From Sitta carolinensis (taxonomy: Eukaryota; Chordata; Aves; Passeriformes; Sittidae), in NCBI GenBank assembly GCA_032173965.1, contig CM063294.1, positions 6,866,452-6,930,451 on the forward strand: a stretch of DNA of 64,000 nt, written 5' to 3'. Below, one piece after another: positions 12,111-25,423 of this stretch; within the stretch, counting starts at the first letter, position 1, and every line of letters starts with the position of its first letter. The notes below the pieces were generated by a model, which saw only the letters and a program-made list of their open reading frames with translations, ran no database searches and had not been told where the DNA came from. Made by a program: the position numbers and the translations under genes.

Positions 12111-15100
12111 GACTAAAAACAAAAACAAGAGAGTTTACTTCTGCGTGTACCCAGAACTAGCTCTTTCTTTCCCAGCCTGACGCTGTTTTGGATGGTGATT
12201 GAAAGAGTCGATGATTTTAGTTTACTTTTTCCCAAGATGTGTCTGTCTTACCTAAATGCTTGGAAGTGACCGTGCTCAAGTACTGAGCTTGTTCAGAATG
12301 TAGTAATTTGACGCTTTCTGTGTTTCACTTTCATCACCTGGGAGACTAATGAGGTGTGGAGAAAATTGGACAAGTCTGATTCATACTTTAGAGGAAGCTG
12401 TTCTTGACTTAGAAGAAACTTTACTAGCATTCGCTTTTATTATTTGGAAATGTTTGGCGTCAAGTTTTGAAGTTTTTATCTTAATTTGCATGTTAATTGG
12501 TTAAGGACATGGAATTTGGCCTAACATTCATAGGTACTTATAAAGAATGACAAAGGATACTGAAACATAGCAGCACAGGGTACAAAAGGGATGCAAAATA
12601 AATGTGATTTTGTCAAGTATTTGTAAATGGAAGTTCGTTGTTTGAAGCAACCTTTCCTTTATTCTTGAAGAGGTTTCAAGCAAACATCTGTCTAAATACA
12701 AATGTAATTTTAGGGCTATTGCTGTAGCTGTGATCATGCATTATAAAATAACACCTGGAAAGTTATCAGTTGTTTTAATATCATTGTACTACTAAAATAT
12801 TTAATACCTCAGTGTCATTCTTGGGTTCTCAGAGATATTGAATGAATTGGCCAACGTTCGTTCTCAAGATGAATGGTTTGTGTGATGTACAGGAGTTTTG
12901 TCCTAATGTGAAATAAAGCCCTTGGCCTAATTTGAGGATAACATTACTGGTGATTTTACTGTGAGACAGGGAGGTGTTGCTGACAGAGAGCTTGATGCTG
13001 CTCTTTTTCAAGATACCATGAAACCTGAATAATTTCACCTTCTGAAACATTACTTCTGGAAAATGTCCAAGTGGCTAAAAGCTTCTTCCAAACTTTGTAT
13101 CACTAAACTTGTTGTCTAGTGTTCTACCTCCAGGAGCTTTAAGTGCACAGGAAGTACATTGTATTTTAAAGCCCTTGTTTTTCATTAAGAGAGCTGTGGG
13201 AAGGAGAAGCGGGGACATGGAGTTATTTCTGAGCCCTGAGCAGGGAGGGAACAATGAGGGTTCCTTGCTGAGACTGCAGTCTACCAAGTCAGTGCCATAT
13301 CCTCCTATCCCTTCAGAACTGGAAGGCTCTTGTGAAAAATATTTTTAAAATCTTGTGAATCTATTCTTTGTTTCTTTAAATGGTTTCTAGACATTTGGTC
13401 TCCAATTTAAGGTGATAGCATATCAGAATACTGTGATCTGACCCTTACAGCCTTACTATATAAGGCAGTATTATTTTTAGTATTCTGTAGTCAGTTTATT
13501 GTGTTTCTATATAATGAAATGTTTGACCTTTCTGAAAAAAACAGTCTTGTCAGACTACCCGCAGAACTCAGAGGAGGAACTGTATAGACAATTTTGTCCT
13601 ACTAATTTGCCTAAAGCATTTAAGCTCTGGGTTTATTTTACTTGAAGAAGCCACCTATTTCTTAAACCCAGGCAAACATGTTACATAATTTATTTTTTTT
13701 TTTCACTTAGAATTGCAAAAGAGATTTCAAATTAAGATTATAATCTGTTTAATTGCAAAATGTAACACTTGATTCTATAATGGTCTGTATAACATGGCAA
13801 GTGCTAATATACCCTGAATGTAACCCGAAATGAATGAGGAGGGAGACATACAAAAAACCAACAAAATATGCAAGTCACATAAGTTAGTATGCAAGGCCTT
13901 GGCTTTTTTGCTTGCAAGTTCACCAGAATTTGGGGTGGAAACCAGGAGGAACATCATGGACTGCTAGCTGATGCAAAGACTTCTGAGATAGCAAGAGACT
14001 CAAAAAAATCTTTTGGGTTTATGGACCTGTTTTTTAATAAGCACGGCCTTGCTGTATCTTTGTTTGTAGCCATGGCAAACACTGTTGACTTTAGATAAAG
14101 GCTGGCCATTGCCTGGACTCATGTACTAATGTTAATGGGCTCAAACTTCTGCCTTGGGAGAAAGGCTAAATAATCACAGTTATTCAGCTTGAGATAATTT
14201 CTATTAATTTTAATGTAATCTATTTTAGAATTGCATTTCTTTCTCAGTCTTGATATTTTGTGTCTACCATATAAACTCATGCCACCCTACAGGCAGAATG
14301 TTTGTCATTCCAGTGTCATGAAGTAAATCATGATGTTTTCACTTGGTTGAACAGGATAAGTTAGACTTGCTCTTTTAGAAAATAAAAGTATGTTAAGGAT
14401 GTTCAAGAATATTATTTTCTTTGAATTCTTAAAGAGGTGATAAGGAGTTGCACCATAAAGAACTCTGAGTGTATTAGGCTTTACAGGTGGCTTATAATTA
14501 TTTCTTTTATGCAACAGAGCTGAAACTGTAAGCTCTTTACCTTGGGTAGTCAGAAACTTGAACTAGCATTCATCTGAGTTTGCAGAAATGGTTTCAAAAT
14601 ACTGGTTCTTGTGAACATAATTTTTTCCAGCTCTGGGGAATGCACTGAATGCACATGGGAAAAGTGAGGACTTCAAGTGTACAAATAAACAAATGTTATG
14701 ACTCTTTGGACTAATTTCTTTGTATTCTGCAAAGAAAAAATATACAGCAGGTATTTTATGTGACACAGTAATGGTTATGGCTAATTCCACTTGCCACCAG
14801 GTCCCGCAGTATTGTTGAGTGTATGCTTTATTCTAGTTATACTATAGATTTTCTCAGGGTTTCTCTTACTCAGGTAACAATGGAGAACAAAGATGGAGAT
14901 CTGTGAAGGCTGCTTAAATGGTTTTCCTGGGTTAATGAATTTGATGTGATGTAAGATTAGCTGTGTTGCAGTGAGTCTAATGCAATGTTCACATTTCCAC
15001 ACTTTCCTCTCAGTTAATTTTGGAATAGACCCCTTGAAAATGTAGTAATGAAGACTATTCTCCATTCTAATTTTCTTCCTTTTTCTCCCGACAATTCCCT

Positions 15101-15309
15101 CATAAACTCTTTGTAAAAAATTGTGCAGGTTCATTAAGAAGTACAGTAATAAATTTTCTTCCCTGGGCACCCCTGAAGATTCTGCATAACATGTTGTGCA
15201 TTTGGTCTATCTAGATAAGACATGAGAATTTCTATGGATAACATTGGTCGTGTTAGTTTTCAATGTCTTGGCTTATTCCCTATTAAATAGGTCAACATTC
15301 CCTTCCTTT

Positions 15310-15329
15310 CCCCCCCCCCCCCCCCCCCC
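15310..15329. repeat. C20 homopolymer
   Basis: Twenty consecutive C residues preceded by a short pyrimidine run. The G strand (-) is a potential quadruplex former. The length may be unreliable. Confidence 0.85.
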
Positions 15330-17338
15330 TTGGTCTGTGGCTATTCTGGGATTCTAGTACAGAATGTCTTGAAAAGAGAGATAAATATTCTGTAGCTACA
15401 GATTTTACTCAGGATATAAGTGCTTTTCAAGGTAATGGCTTGTATATGTGTCCTGGGGAGGCTGTATGGTCCCGTATCACTATGGTCTGCTTTCATTGTC
15501 TAGATGTAAGTAGAATTAAATATAACTGTTCACACAGTGGGTCACTGGGGTCTGCAGAGAGGAACCTGAATGGTTTATTTAATTCCAAGTGTTTGCTTGC
15601 TTTGTGCACAGGTTTTGGCACATGGAGTCAGTAGTGTGTGTGGAGTTAGAGGATGGATTGGTTTGTCTTAGTGGGAGCCATTAGCGTTGATTGAGAGCAT
15701 AATCCTTCCATCAAGTGGGAGCTGCAGAAACAAAGGAGCTGTTACCATCTATCAGACAAAGGTTTATTTCTTAGTGTGTGCCAAGTTTTACATAGCAGAG
15801 CCTAATAGGTTCCAAGCTCTATAAAGAAAATCTTTATATATATATAAAATATTCGGTTTTGCCTTTGAGTCACGCCAAATTTGTACAAAACAAGACGTAT
15901 AATACTCATAGATAGAAGATTCTAAGAAATGTGCTGGCATAGCTATAATTTGCTGGTAGACCTCTGATTTTGAGTTGCTGTTGATAATGGAAGCCCACTA
16001 GTTTACTTAAAATCTCTCCTTTTTCTTGAGGTCTTTTCAGTAGGGGACATTAACAAAACTCAGGGTTTAGATAATGAAAACAACAGGAGCTATGTTGCTG
16101 CCTCTCAAGCAACAGCAATTATCTTTGTGTGTAAAAGGAAGAAATGGCTTGTGATTTTAAAAGATGGGGATTAAGTGGCAAGGAAATAGGGTGGAGCTGT
16201 TCCAAACCCCAACACTTCATGGAAAAGTCCTGATAGAGAAAAATGAAAAATGTCTTACATACACTGGTGTAGAAAGAGATGAGGAAAATGGTCATGAAAA
16301 TGGTTTCTGTCAGCAATATCTTCTTTTGTGAAAGCTTTTTAGTTGTTTATGTTACTGCACATATTCTGTAGAAAGAAAAAGGAGAGAACAGGGCTGAAAA
16401 TGCACTGAAAATGAAATATTGGAATATTGAGAAGGTGTTGCTTCACTAAATACTTCTGCTGCCAGAGACAGTTGGTTTTATTAGTTTCTCTGTGTCATAA
16501 ATGCATATGTTTCTTCACATTGCAATTCTCAGCACACAGTTCGAATTTGGCTCTTGTCAAATTGTTGTGCTTATACATTACTGACTCATACTGAAATGTG
16601 TCTACAGGGACTTCTGTGATTGCAGAGCAGGTGATGTCTATCTTAGAAGTGAGAACTTCTTTTTACTGAAAACCTCGTTTCACCTTTTCCTTCAGTTACT
16701 GTCTGGAATAACATCACAGGACATTTTTGAACTGAACTAAATCACATTAGGATGGATTTCCATTTTTTTGTTACTATGTGTCTCTAATTCAGGAATTTTC
16801 CTTTCTTAGCTTAAAGGTGTGTGAAAATAAGTAAGTGCTCCTATGTTCAAATAAAATATTTATTCTTGAGGACCAATATGAGTCTTTCTATTGATACTCC
16901 ATGTGTGGATTGAAGTTTTCATGCTGGTTTTGCTAGAATATATGTAGCCACAGCATGAAAATATTCGTTTAGAACATATATGCAGGAATATAGCAAGTTT
17001 GTAACTACTTTTATAAGATAGGTCACCAATAATAAATTATTATGTATATTTATATACATTGTGTGTAGATAAGTTATACATCTCTAGAAGCATGACATAT
17101 GTCTCATTTTTCTTTAAGGTCAATACAAATGGTTTGTTAATTGGATTTCACTTTCAGTGTGCTACAGTGTTGCAAGGCTTTAATCACTAGAAAAATCTTC
17201 TTGTTTGGTTGTTGGTGGTGATTTTTCAAAGTGATCGCTCCCTTCTGCAGACCAGGGGATGGTTGTTAGTAATTTAAAGAGATTGCCTTGGAGGTGATTT
17301 GTGCTACTGAATTAATAATTATTGTTTCCTGGGTTGTA

Positions 17339-17377
17339 TTTTTTTTTGTTTTGTTTTGTTTTGGTTTGGTTTTTTTC
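17339..17377. repeat. (GTTTT)n/(GGTTT)n low-complexity repeat
   Basis: Four GTTTT-type units grade into GGTTT and end in T7. The tract is a simple T/G-rich repeat with no flanking element recognised. Confidence 0.8.
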
Positions 17378-20300
17378 TGTAAGAAAGCCTTGATCTATAA
17401 ATATTGAAGTGTTTTGGCTCTTGCCACAAAAGAAAAGATAAATTTATCTTTAATGTATTTTATGGGCAGCATCTTGGTGCTAATGCGTGGGAATGAACAT
17501 GTTAGCTCCTGCTATAGGCTGCTTTATTTCATAACTCCTCTATTGAAAATCACATAAAATCTTTATAGATGAGCCGTGTAGTAGAATAAAAGATTTTTAT
17601 GTTGTACTCTACAAACTTGTTACAAGTTTAAGCTGTTCCAATGGTTGTATTTGTGCTCCTTAGTGACTCCAATGTCTCTCAGTGCATCCTGAATAAATCC
17701 TTATTATACCTCTCTCCCATTTTTATCCTCATACATCATGCAACCCTCTGTAAGGTTTATAATAGAACCTTTAGTAGTCAATCATGTTGAGGCACAGTCT
17801 TGTGTAGTAATAATTCTTTCTTTCCTGAAGTAGTCCAGAATCCTAGTACAGTTCCAGTGGTTAATGCTGTAGTTGTCTACTAGTGCTTGTAAGAATTAAG
17901 TTAGAAAGGTTCAGTCCCCTCATTTCAAAGGATGATGCTCATCCACAAGGTAATTTTTGCAAGTCCCCTTTTTAGACGTGGCAAATGGCATGTTGTTTGT
18001 CCTTAGAGATGATAATTTCAGAAATAGTCAAATGTCTGGAGTTATTAAAACTGAAAAAATTGCTGCTACGAGTGGATGCAATCTGTCTGTACCTGTGTAT
18101 AATTACGTATGAATTGTAGGCACTGACAAATGTTGTCAATTGTGGGTTTGCAAAAAGAAACCCAGGACAGAATCAGCCTTTGTACTCTATTGTAATTACT
18201 CCAACTGTACTTCTTCAGGGATTCCCACCCTCTCCCAGTTCTGGACAGAGATGCTGTGTACAGTGGATGGATAACAGCCAGGACAGCACAAGCCCTGGAG
18301 CAATAGTGACATGGGGGCACATTTACACTTTCAGTCTGGCCTGTCTGAAGACCAGTGAAGTAGCAGTGCTCTCACTTCATGGCTTTTCCCTACAAAAATC
18401 TTTACATGCAAATTTTCTGGCTAAGTATTTTCAAATTAAGCGAACAATGCAAAGATCCTCCCAAGACTTGGAATCACACCAATTGAATATGACATTTTCC
18501 TACAAGTTTTTCAGAGAAGGGTGTAATTAATTCCCAATAAAAACCAGAAGTTCTGTTCTAAATAAGAAGACATTTAATATTCAGGAAGTTGACATGTATA
18601 CAACTGAGTACAGAATATATAGATCATATTCAATGTAGTTCATCACAGGCCAGATAGAGCATTGAGAATGTGAGCTCTTCCCCTGTTCCTAGACTTAAAG
18701 GAGAATGGAGACTGCTATTTCTGTCAATCTTGAGCCTCTTTGTGCATATCTCCATCAAAGCTAAGGCCTATTAATTTTTATTCTGTAAATACTGACAGAG
18801 GGATTAATTTGTTAGTTTTCAAATACTAAGAATTTAACTGTGTGGGGAGAAAAGCAACCCTTCTCAGAGATGCATTTTGCAGTTCAAGTGTGTGCTGTTA
18901 TAGTAAATATGTCACTTCTGAGTATTTCCACTTTTTTTTTTCGCTTTTTTATATTTTTCCTATATACAAACCACTGATTCTTTGTGATTGTGCTGAAAGA
19001 CAAACAGCTTTATAAATTTTGAACAAGTAGAAGAAATTTACAGAAAGTTTGGCCTTGGACAGGAGCAGTATATTAAATTACCCTAATGAAAGCATTACTC
19101 AGAAAATTCAGTTATTTGAAGTGGAAAGTCCTTGTTCCAGTGTCTGTTCTCTGGACTGTTTCTTCTTTCTTTTTTTCTTTAACCAAACAACTCTGCAACA
19201 ATGGATTAACCCCAGAATTTTTCTTCTTTTAATAAGGACAGTTGGGTGTCATTATTACTGCTTTGGAATGTCTCTTTTTCCATGGCCACGTGTTTTACAT
19301 CCCTGGCTGCAGGGAATGTAGGTGTCCATGGATTGATAGCCCGAGGTGCTTGGGAGTGGAAGCTCTGGGATGTCAGGGGTCCAGAAAAACAGGATTTGCT
19401 TGTCATGACTGAACCTGTGAAAGGCTGACAACACATCCTTTGCCTTCTCCTTTGCCTTTTGAACCAGAGTAGCCATGACTTTCTCTTACATTAGACATTA
19501 CCTATGCACACTGCTTTTGTCTATATTTGCATGAGATTTAAATATCATCAACCTGTCTAAATGGTCTCCAGTAGGAACAGCATGCCTGCTCACCTGGAGC
19601 AGATCCTTCTGGAGTAGGTGTGCAGTACAGATTTTGTGAACTGGGAAAGCTAAATCATAAAAATGGCAGAAACTTGTGAATGTAGTATTTTTCAGAGAAT
19701 AGTCATGACAATTTCCTTGAAAAGTTGGTTTTGATTGACATTGGGCAAAAGGCCCTAATGTGCAAAATGCTCTAAGTGTTTATTTTTAGATACAACCTCT
19801 GGAGAGAAGTTCTTATAAGGTGTAGAGTTAAGTAAAGGTCATGCTAAGCCCAACTGAGATGAGAAGATCTTCCAGAAATGCCTGTTGATATTCATATATT
19901 TGGGATGTCTCAGAATGCTGACTTGTGATTTAGATTTCAGAAGTCTTTCTCATTCTACTTCTTGCATTACATACAGCTGTGATATAGCCAGAAGTTCCTC
20001 AAGGAACTGAAGGGATCTATTTCTCAGCTATTAAAATGTATTTGTTAAGTACTGGAAAATATACTGAAGCCTTTTTTAAAAGCATTCACTGCCATGGATG
20101 CAGAAGCCTTTGGAAAAACTGATTCTAATTTCTATTGCAAATTGATTTAATTTTTTTCCATGAAAGTTTGTTTTTTAATAATTGGAAGAGGTTCTTTTTG
20201 CTCGACTGACTAAAATTAGTGTTCAGGTTTTTTTAACTTTTAGTATAGACCTTTAAAAATGTATGTTGTTTAAAAAAAAGAGGCACATCATAGCAACCAC

Positions 20301-21904
20301 AGTGAAAGTAGTGCAATACTTTTAATTCCTTTTGGTCAGTAAGGGTGAATGTGTTGTCATTTGTTACCACACAATAGTCCAGAAATTGTTATGGTCCACT
20401 GTCTAATCCTTATTTGTTACTTTTATAAGTGTATTTTTGAAGTAATAGTCCTTGTAGCTCCAAAGAACTTGTAGAGTGTTCTGGAATTTTTTTTCCTCTC
20501 CCAAGGACTGATGACCCAATAAACTCTGCTGACTCTCTCAGGTGTGTCAGAGTAAGAGTGTTAATCCATGTCTGACAAGATGTGCACCAAAGGAGGCATA
20601 AAATTTAAGTGGGAAAAAATAGTTTGAAGGTCCAGTAGATTAAATTCATAAATTAAATAATTTAAGAGTGTAACTGTTTTATTATTCCTTATTAGTAAAT
20701 GATTTATTCTTTTAGATAAAATACAGAGAAGAAGGAAATAGGATTAAACAAATATGCACATCATTTACAAATGAAAAGGAGCATTTTTCTATTAATTCCA
20801 TAATTGTTTCTCTAATCATGTAGGTCCAGAAATGGCAAAGAAGCCTTTAATCAGCCTGGAATTGTCCTCAACTTATATGACTGTTCAATCTGTGTTCCTG
20901 CCCAATTGCTCTTTTTCACTGATGTTTTGTGATGTGAGATACTTGTTGGGAGTCCATAATAGAATTAGCAATGTAATGTTTGTATCTTGTAGCAAATGCT
21001 ACCTTGGATTGCTCAAAATAAAATGTTCAACAACCGCAATAAACAGGAAAATGAGGTAAAATTACTCTCTTTTCTTAATTTTGAAAGAAGCCTTTTCAAA
21101 GGTGTGGGAACATTTACTGAATAATGCATAGCTGAGACCTTTCACATTGAGTTTCAGCTACAAATATATTATTACAGCTGACATAAATCCTCAAAAAATA
21201 GATTTGTAATGGAAATGCCAGGGGACTGTTAAAAATAATCATTCCTGTTAGTGTAAATGCCTGGAAATGAAAATAGTTTTCATTAATCTACTATTATGTG
21301 ACACAAGTGACCAGTTACAGAGAAATCTATAATAATTCTAGTTAACCAGCTGCACTCAAATGTGCTGTTAAAAGTACTCACTTCTGTGCATAGGCTTGGC
21401 CGAATGCTTTTGTGAGCTCAGGTCCCACATGAGCCTTGTTTTGAGCTCTTAAAATGTGTAAATGTGATGCTGACTCTTCCATGGAGGCTATTTCTGCACA
21501 CAGGATTTGTGGGCACTTGAGTGAGTTGAAAGGCAATACAAGATGATTCTTCTAATGCCTCAGCCACCAAGTGTAAATGGGACTGGGTAAAAGTCCCCAG
21601 AATTGTTGCTATGCAATAGGTGCTCTTTGGAAGAGAGTAGATGTTACTGGTGGCTTTAATTGGCTGGAAAGTCATAAAGCCTTGCTGGCAGTTTTGATTT
21701 AAGGATATTTAAAACCCAGTTAGTCCAATCGTAGGAAGAGTACACGTTTTTTATTCTTGGTCCTGAGTTTGTGCTGTAACCAAATGCATTGCTGAGGCAG
21801 CATTAGGAGTTTTCCTCATGTTAAATGGGAGGCATCACTTGACATAAAAATCTTTCTGGCATCAATTTTTTACTTTCAGTTAAATGAACAAAAATGAACT
21901 TCTT

Positions 21905-21945
21905 AAAATCATAGAATCATCTTTGGTAAGCTAGATGATAGTGCA
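21905..21945 (-). mobile_element. Possible degraded CR1 LINE 3' end
   Basis: The words ATCATAGAATCAT and, shortly after, TAGATGAT resemble the antisense 3' terminus of avian CR1 elements. The similarity fades after about 40 bp, so this is a weak call. Confidence 0.25.
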
Positions 21946-22593
21946 AAGTCTAAAGCTTAAATTAAATTTTGATTAATTTTTTAATTGCATTGCTTTTTTG
22001 AGAACACAAAAGTGTATGAACTTTTGATGTGGTATATGTGAGTTTAGGGTAGATACCTATGTCCCAATAATATGCTGGCTGGATAGCAGTTTTGTTTATT
22101 CTTTGAAGGCAGCAGTTATTTATTAAAGATTTAGAATATAAGATTTCAATCAAAGTTGCTGTGTTTGGATACATAAAGGGCTTGTTTTAATCAATGTCCC
22201 AATGGTTTATATTATGGAAGTATTTCGTATTTTATGTAACTTGAATTACCTCTCGAGTTAAACTTTTTGAAAACAAAGAATGGGTATACATGTTTTCTTG
22301 TTGAGTAATTCATATAAGCTGGAATGCCGTCATGGAGTTCTTAGTATTGCACTTGAGTGGAGGGCGAACCTTTCTTGGTCACAGCTGATGTGTTCCTCCA
22401 CCGCTTGATCTCGTTCTTCCCGTTTGTTGCTCGTTGATTTCTGCCAGGTTGGCCTGTGTGCCTCTTGCCCCTGCAGGTGTGCGGGAGAGCTCCGGTCACT
22501 CACACAGCTAGCTGCTCTCTCCTCGGGCGGATGGAGCGGCGGCTGAGGCCCGGCGTGGGCGGCTCACGAACGGAGCCGGTGGGTGCCCGTGGG

Positions 22594-23594
22594 AGCTCCG
22601 GGCTGGATCCCTGCAGGGCGCTCAGCTCCGGGCTGGATCCCTGCGGGGCGCTCAGCTCCGGGCTGGATCCCTGCGGGGCGCTCAGCTCCGGGCTGGGTCC
22701 CTGCGGGGCGCTAAGCTCCGGACTGGATCCCTGCGGGGCGCTCAGCTCCGGGCTGGGTCCCTGCGGGGCGCTCAGCTCCGGGCTGGATCCCTGCGGGGCG
22801 CTCAGCTCCGGGCTGGGTCCCTGCGGGGCGCTAAGCTCCGGGCTGGATCCCTGCAGGGCGCTCAGCTCCGGGCTGGATCCCTGCGGTGCGCTCAGCTCCG
22901 GGCTGGGTCCCTGCGGGGCGCTCAGCTCCGGGCTGGATCCCTGCGGGGCGCTCAGCTCCGGGCTGGATCCCTGCGGGGCGCTCAGCTCCGGGCTGGATCC
23001 CTGCGGGGCGCTAAGCTCCGGGCTGGATCCCTGCGGGGCGCTCAGCTCCGGGCTGGGTCCCTGCGGGGCGCTAAGCTCCGGGCTGGATCCCTGCAGGGCG
23101 CTCAGCTCCGGGCTGGATCCCTGCGGTGCGCTCAGCTCCGGGCTGGGTCCCTGCGGGGCGCTCAGCTCCGGGCTGGATCCCTGCGGGGCGCTCAGCTCCG
23201 GGCTCGGTCCCTGCAGGGCGCTCAGCTCCGGGCTGGATCCCTGCGGGGCGCTCAGCTCCGGGCTGGATCCCTGCGGGGCGCTCAGCTCCGGGCTGGGTCC
23301 CTGCGGGGCGCTCAGCTCCGGGCTGGATCCCTGCGGGGCGCTCAGCTCCGGGCTGGATCCCTGCGGGGCGCTCAGCTCCGGGCTGGATCCCTGCGGGGCG
23401 CTCAGCTCCGGGCTGGATCCCTGCGGGGCGCTCAGCTCCGGGCTCGGTCCCTGCAGGGCGCTCAGCTCCGGGCTGGATCCCTGCAGGGCGCTCAGCTCCG
23501 GGCTGGATCCCTGCGGGGCGCTCAGCTCCGGGCTGGATCCCTGCGGGGCGCTCAGCTCCGGGCTGGATCCCTGCGGGGCGCTCAGCTCCGGGCT
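22594..23594. repeat. 30-bp minisatellite, 33 full copies, with higher-order structure
   Basis: The unit CTCAGCTCCGGGCTGGATCC plus CTGCGGGGCG repeats without indels for 33 full copies plus a partial one. Variants are limited to a few sites: GGAT/GGGT/CGGT, CTCAG/CTAAG, and CGGGGCG/CAGGGCG/CGGTGCG; 24 of the 33 units carry GGATCC. Identical strings of variants recur 240 bp apart: 22801-22950 matches 23041-23190, and 23161-23220 matches 23401-23460. This points to amplification in eight-unit blocks. Because 30 is divisible by three, several frames on both strands stay open, giving spurious long ORFs. It lies in intron 3 of GABRB2. Confidence 0.97.
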
Positions 23595-23639
23595 CTGCTG
23601 GCACGGGGAGTGCTGCGTGTTGTGTGCTCGCATCCTCAC

Positions 23640-23938
23640 CCGCTGAGGAGACACACACACACCTGCTGAGGACACACACACACACAGACACACACACCTG
23701 CTGAGGACATACAGACACACACACACAGACACCCGCTGAGGACACACACACACAGACAGACACACACACACACACAGACACACACACCTGCTGAGGACAT
23801 ATACAGACACACAGACACACACACACAGACACCCGCTGAGGACACACACAGACAGACAGACAGACACACACAGACACACACACCTGCTGAGGGGACACCA
23901 CACACACACACACACACACCTGCTGAGGACACATACAG

Positions 23939-23971
<33 letters not shown>

Positions 23972-24295
23972 GACACACACACCTGCTGAGGACATACAGA
24001 CACACAGACACACACACACAGACACCCGCTGAGGACACACACATACAGACAGACAGACACACACAGACACACACACCTGCTGAGGACATACAGACACACA
24101 GACACACACACACAGACACCCGCTGAGGACACACACATACAGACAGACAGACACACACAGACACACACACCTGCTGAGGACATACAGACACACAGACACA
24201 CACACACAGACACCCGCTGAGGACACAGACAGACAGACAGACAGACACACACACCTGCTGAGGACACATACAGACACACACAACACACACACGTG
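23640..24295. repeat. CA-rich compound tandem repeat with 94-bp period
   Basis: (CA)n and (CAGA)n runs are punctuated by the motifs CCTGCTGAGGA and CCCGCTGAGGA. CCTGCTGAG occurs at 23697, 23787, 23883, 23982, 24076 and 24170, with an extra copy near 23929. The last three are exactly 94 bp apart and the earlier spacings are 90 and 96. It begins about 45 bp after the 30-bp minisatellite ends, so the two form one compound variable locus of about 1.7 kb. Confidence 0.95.
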
Positions 24296-25395
24296 TGAGG
24301 TCAGGCTGGTCATTTTTTGCTGAACTGCGTCCTTTGCTCATCCTGACCTCGCCTTGGAGGTGGGTGTGGGGGATTCGCCCCTGTCGCCAATGGCAATGGC
24401 ACACACAGGATTATGTCTGGAGTTGTAAGTAGCAGATTAGACAACCATCAAGACAGAAAAATCTGTTTTCCCGCAAGTATTCCAAGTGGTGAAGAACCTT
24501 TGGAGAAAAAGATAAAATGTGATATATAGCCAGAGTTGTTTCTATGCAGAATATTTTTTCCAAATTTCCCTGGAGGCATCCGCTGTTCTCTGAACATCCA
24601 AGAAGTTCGTTGTGCTTCTGATCAGCTTCCCACACATTCTCACCCACACTACTTTGCTGTGTCATCTTAATGTCATTTTTAAATACTAACAAAAGCATTT
24701 TGTTTATAATGCAGAGATGAAAATCTTAAGAGGGGAAAGAATGCCTTTTGTATGTTATTTTAGCAGATCAAAGCTGACTCATGAGTAGCAAATATGAAGT
24801 AATTAATGTATTTAAAATTCTTAATTCCTAAGTTGCAAATCTAAGAAGTGTTTTGATTATAGTCATCAGATTCCATAGAATTTTTAAAAATATGATTAGC
24901 ATTATTTTTAGCAAGTTTACCTTGCTGCAGAGTATTACATTTAGAATATAGAGCAGTATAGCAATTTTTAAAGCTAGGTATAATTGGTGTTTTAACTAAT
25001 TGACTGTGCTGAATTAAACAGTGTCCAGGTACACTGGAGGCCAAGTGGGAAGATGGAAAAAAAAAAAATCTTTCTCTGGGGGAAAAAAAATGCAGCTGTC
25101 ATTTAATCTGCTTGGCATGGGAAGTTTTAAACTTTTATGTTTACTGCTTTTGTGAGGGCCTGAACTTCCTATAAATACGAAGACATATCACTGCCACCAC
25201 TGCAGGCAAGCATTCATGCAAATTTTTATTTGCACCAAAACTAAAAATTTTCAAAATTAGTCACTTTAAACCATGTAGAACCTTGGAACTGTAAGGTGAA
25301 ACATCAATTCTTGAGATGTCAGTAAACTTGAAACAGTTTCTTCTGGGAAAAAGGGAGGAAAGTTGATTTGGGAGTGAGAGTTTTGTCTAAATTTG

Positions 25396-25423
25396 TTTAA
25401 AGCATTTGTTTAAATGCTTTAAA
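25396..25423. repeat. Perfect 12-bp inverted repeat, 4-nt loop
   Basis: TTTAAAGCATTT and AAATGCTTTAAA flank GTTT. The arms pair perfectly, so a small hairpin or cruciform is possible. No associated element was recognised. Confidence 0.7.

Noticed and set aside
22456..23646. 396-codon open frame on + as a protein-coding gene
   Set aside because: Nearly all of it is a 30-bp tandem repeat whose length is divisible by three. Frames on both strands are open, which is the signature of repeat structure rather than selection for coding. It lies in intron 3 of GABRB2.
23640..24295. CRISPR-like array, because short motifs recur with regular spacing
   Set aside because: The spacers are themselves CA repeats, not unique sequence, and the genome is vertebrate. 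It is a compound minisatellite.
22500..24404. 634-codon open frame on - as a protein-coding gene
   Set aside because: It is formed by the same minisatellite plus CA repeats translated as Cys/Val/Ser-rich monotony. No domain, start context or splice structure supports it.
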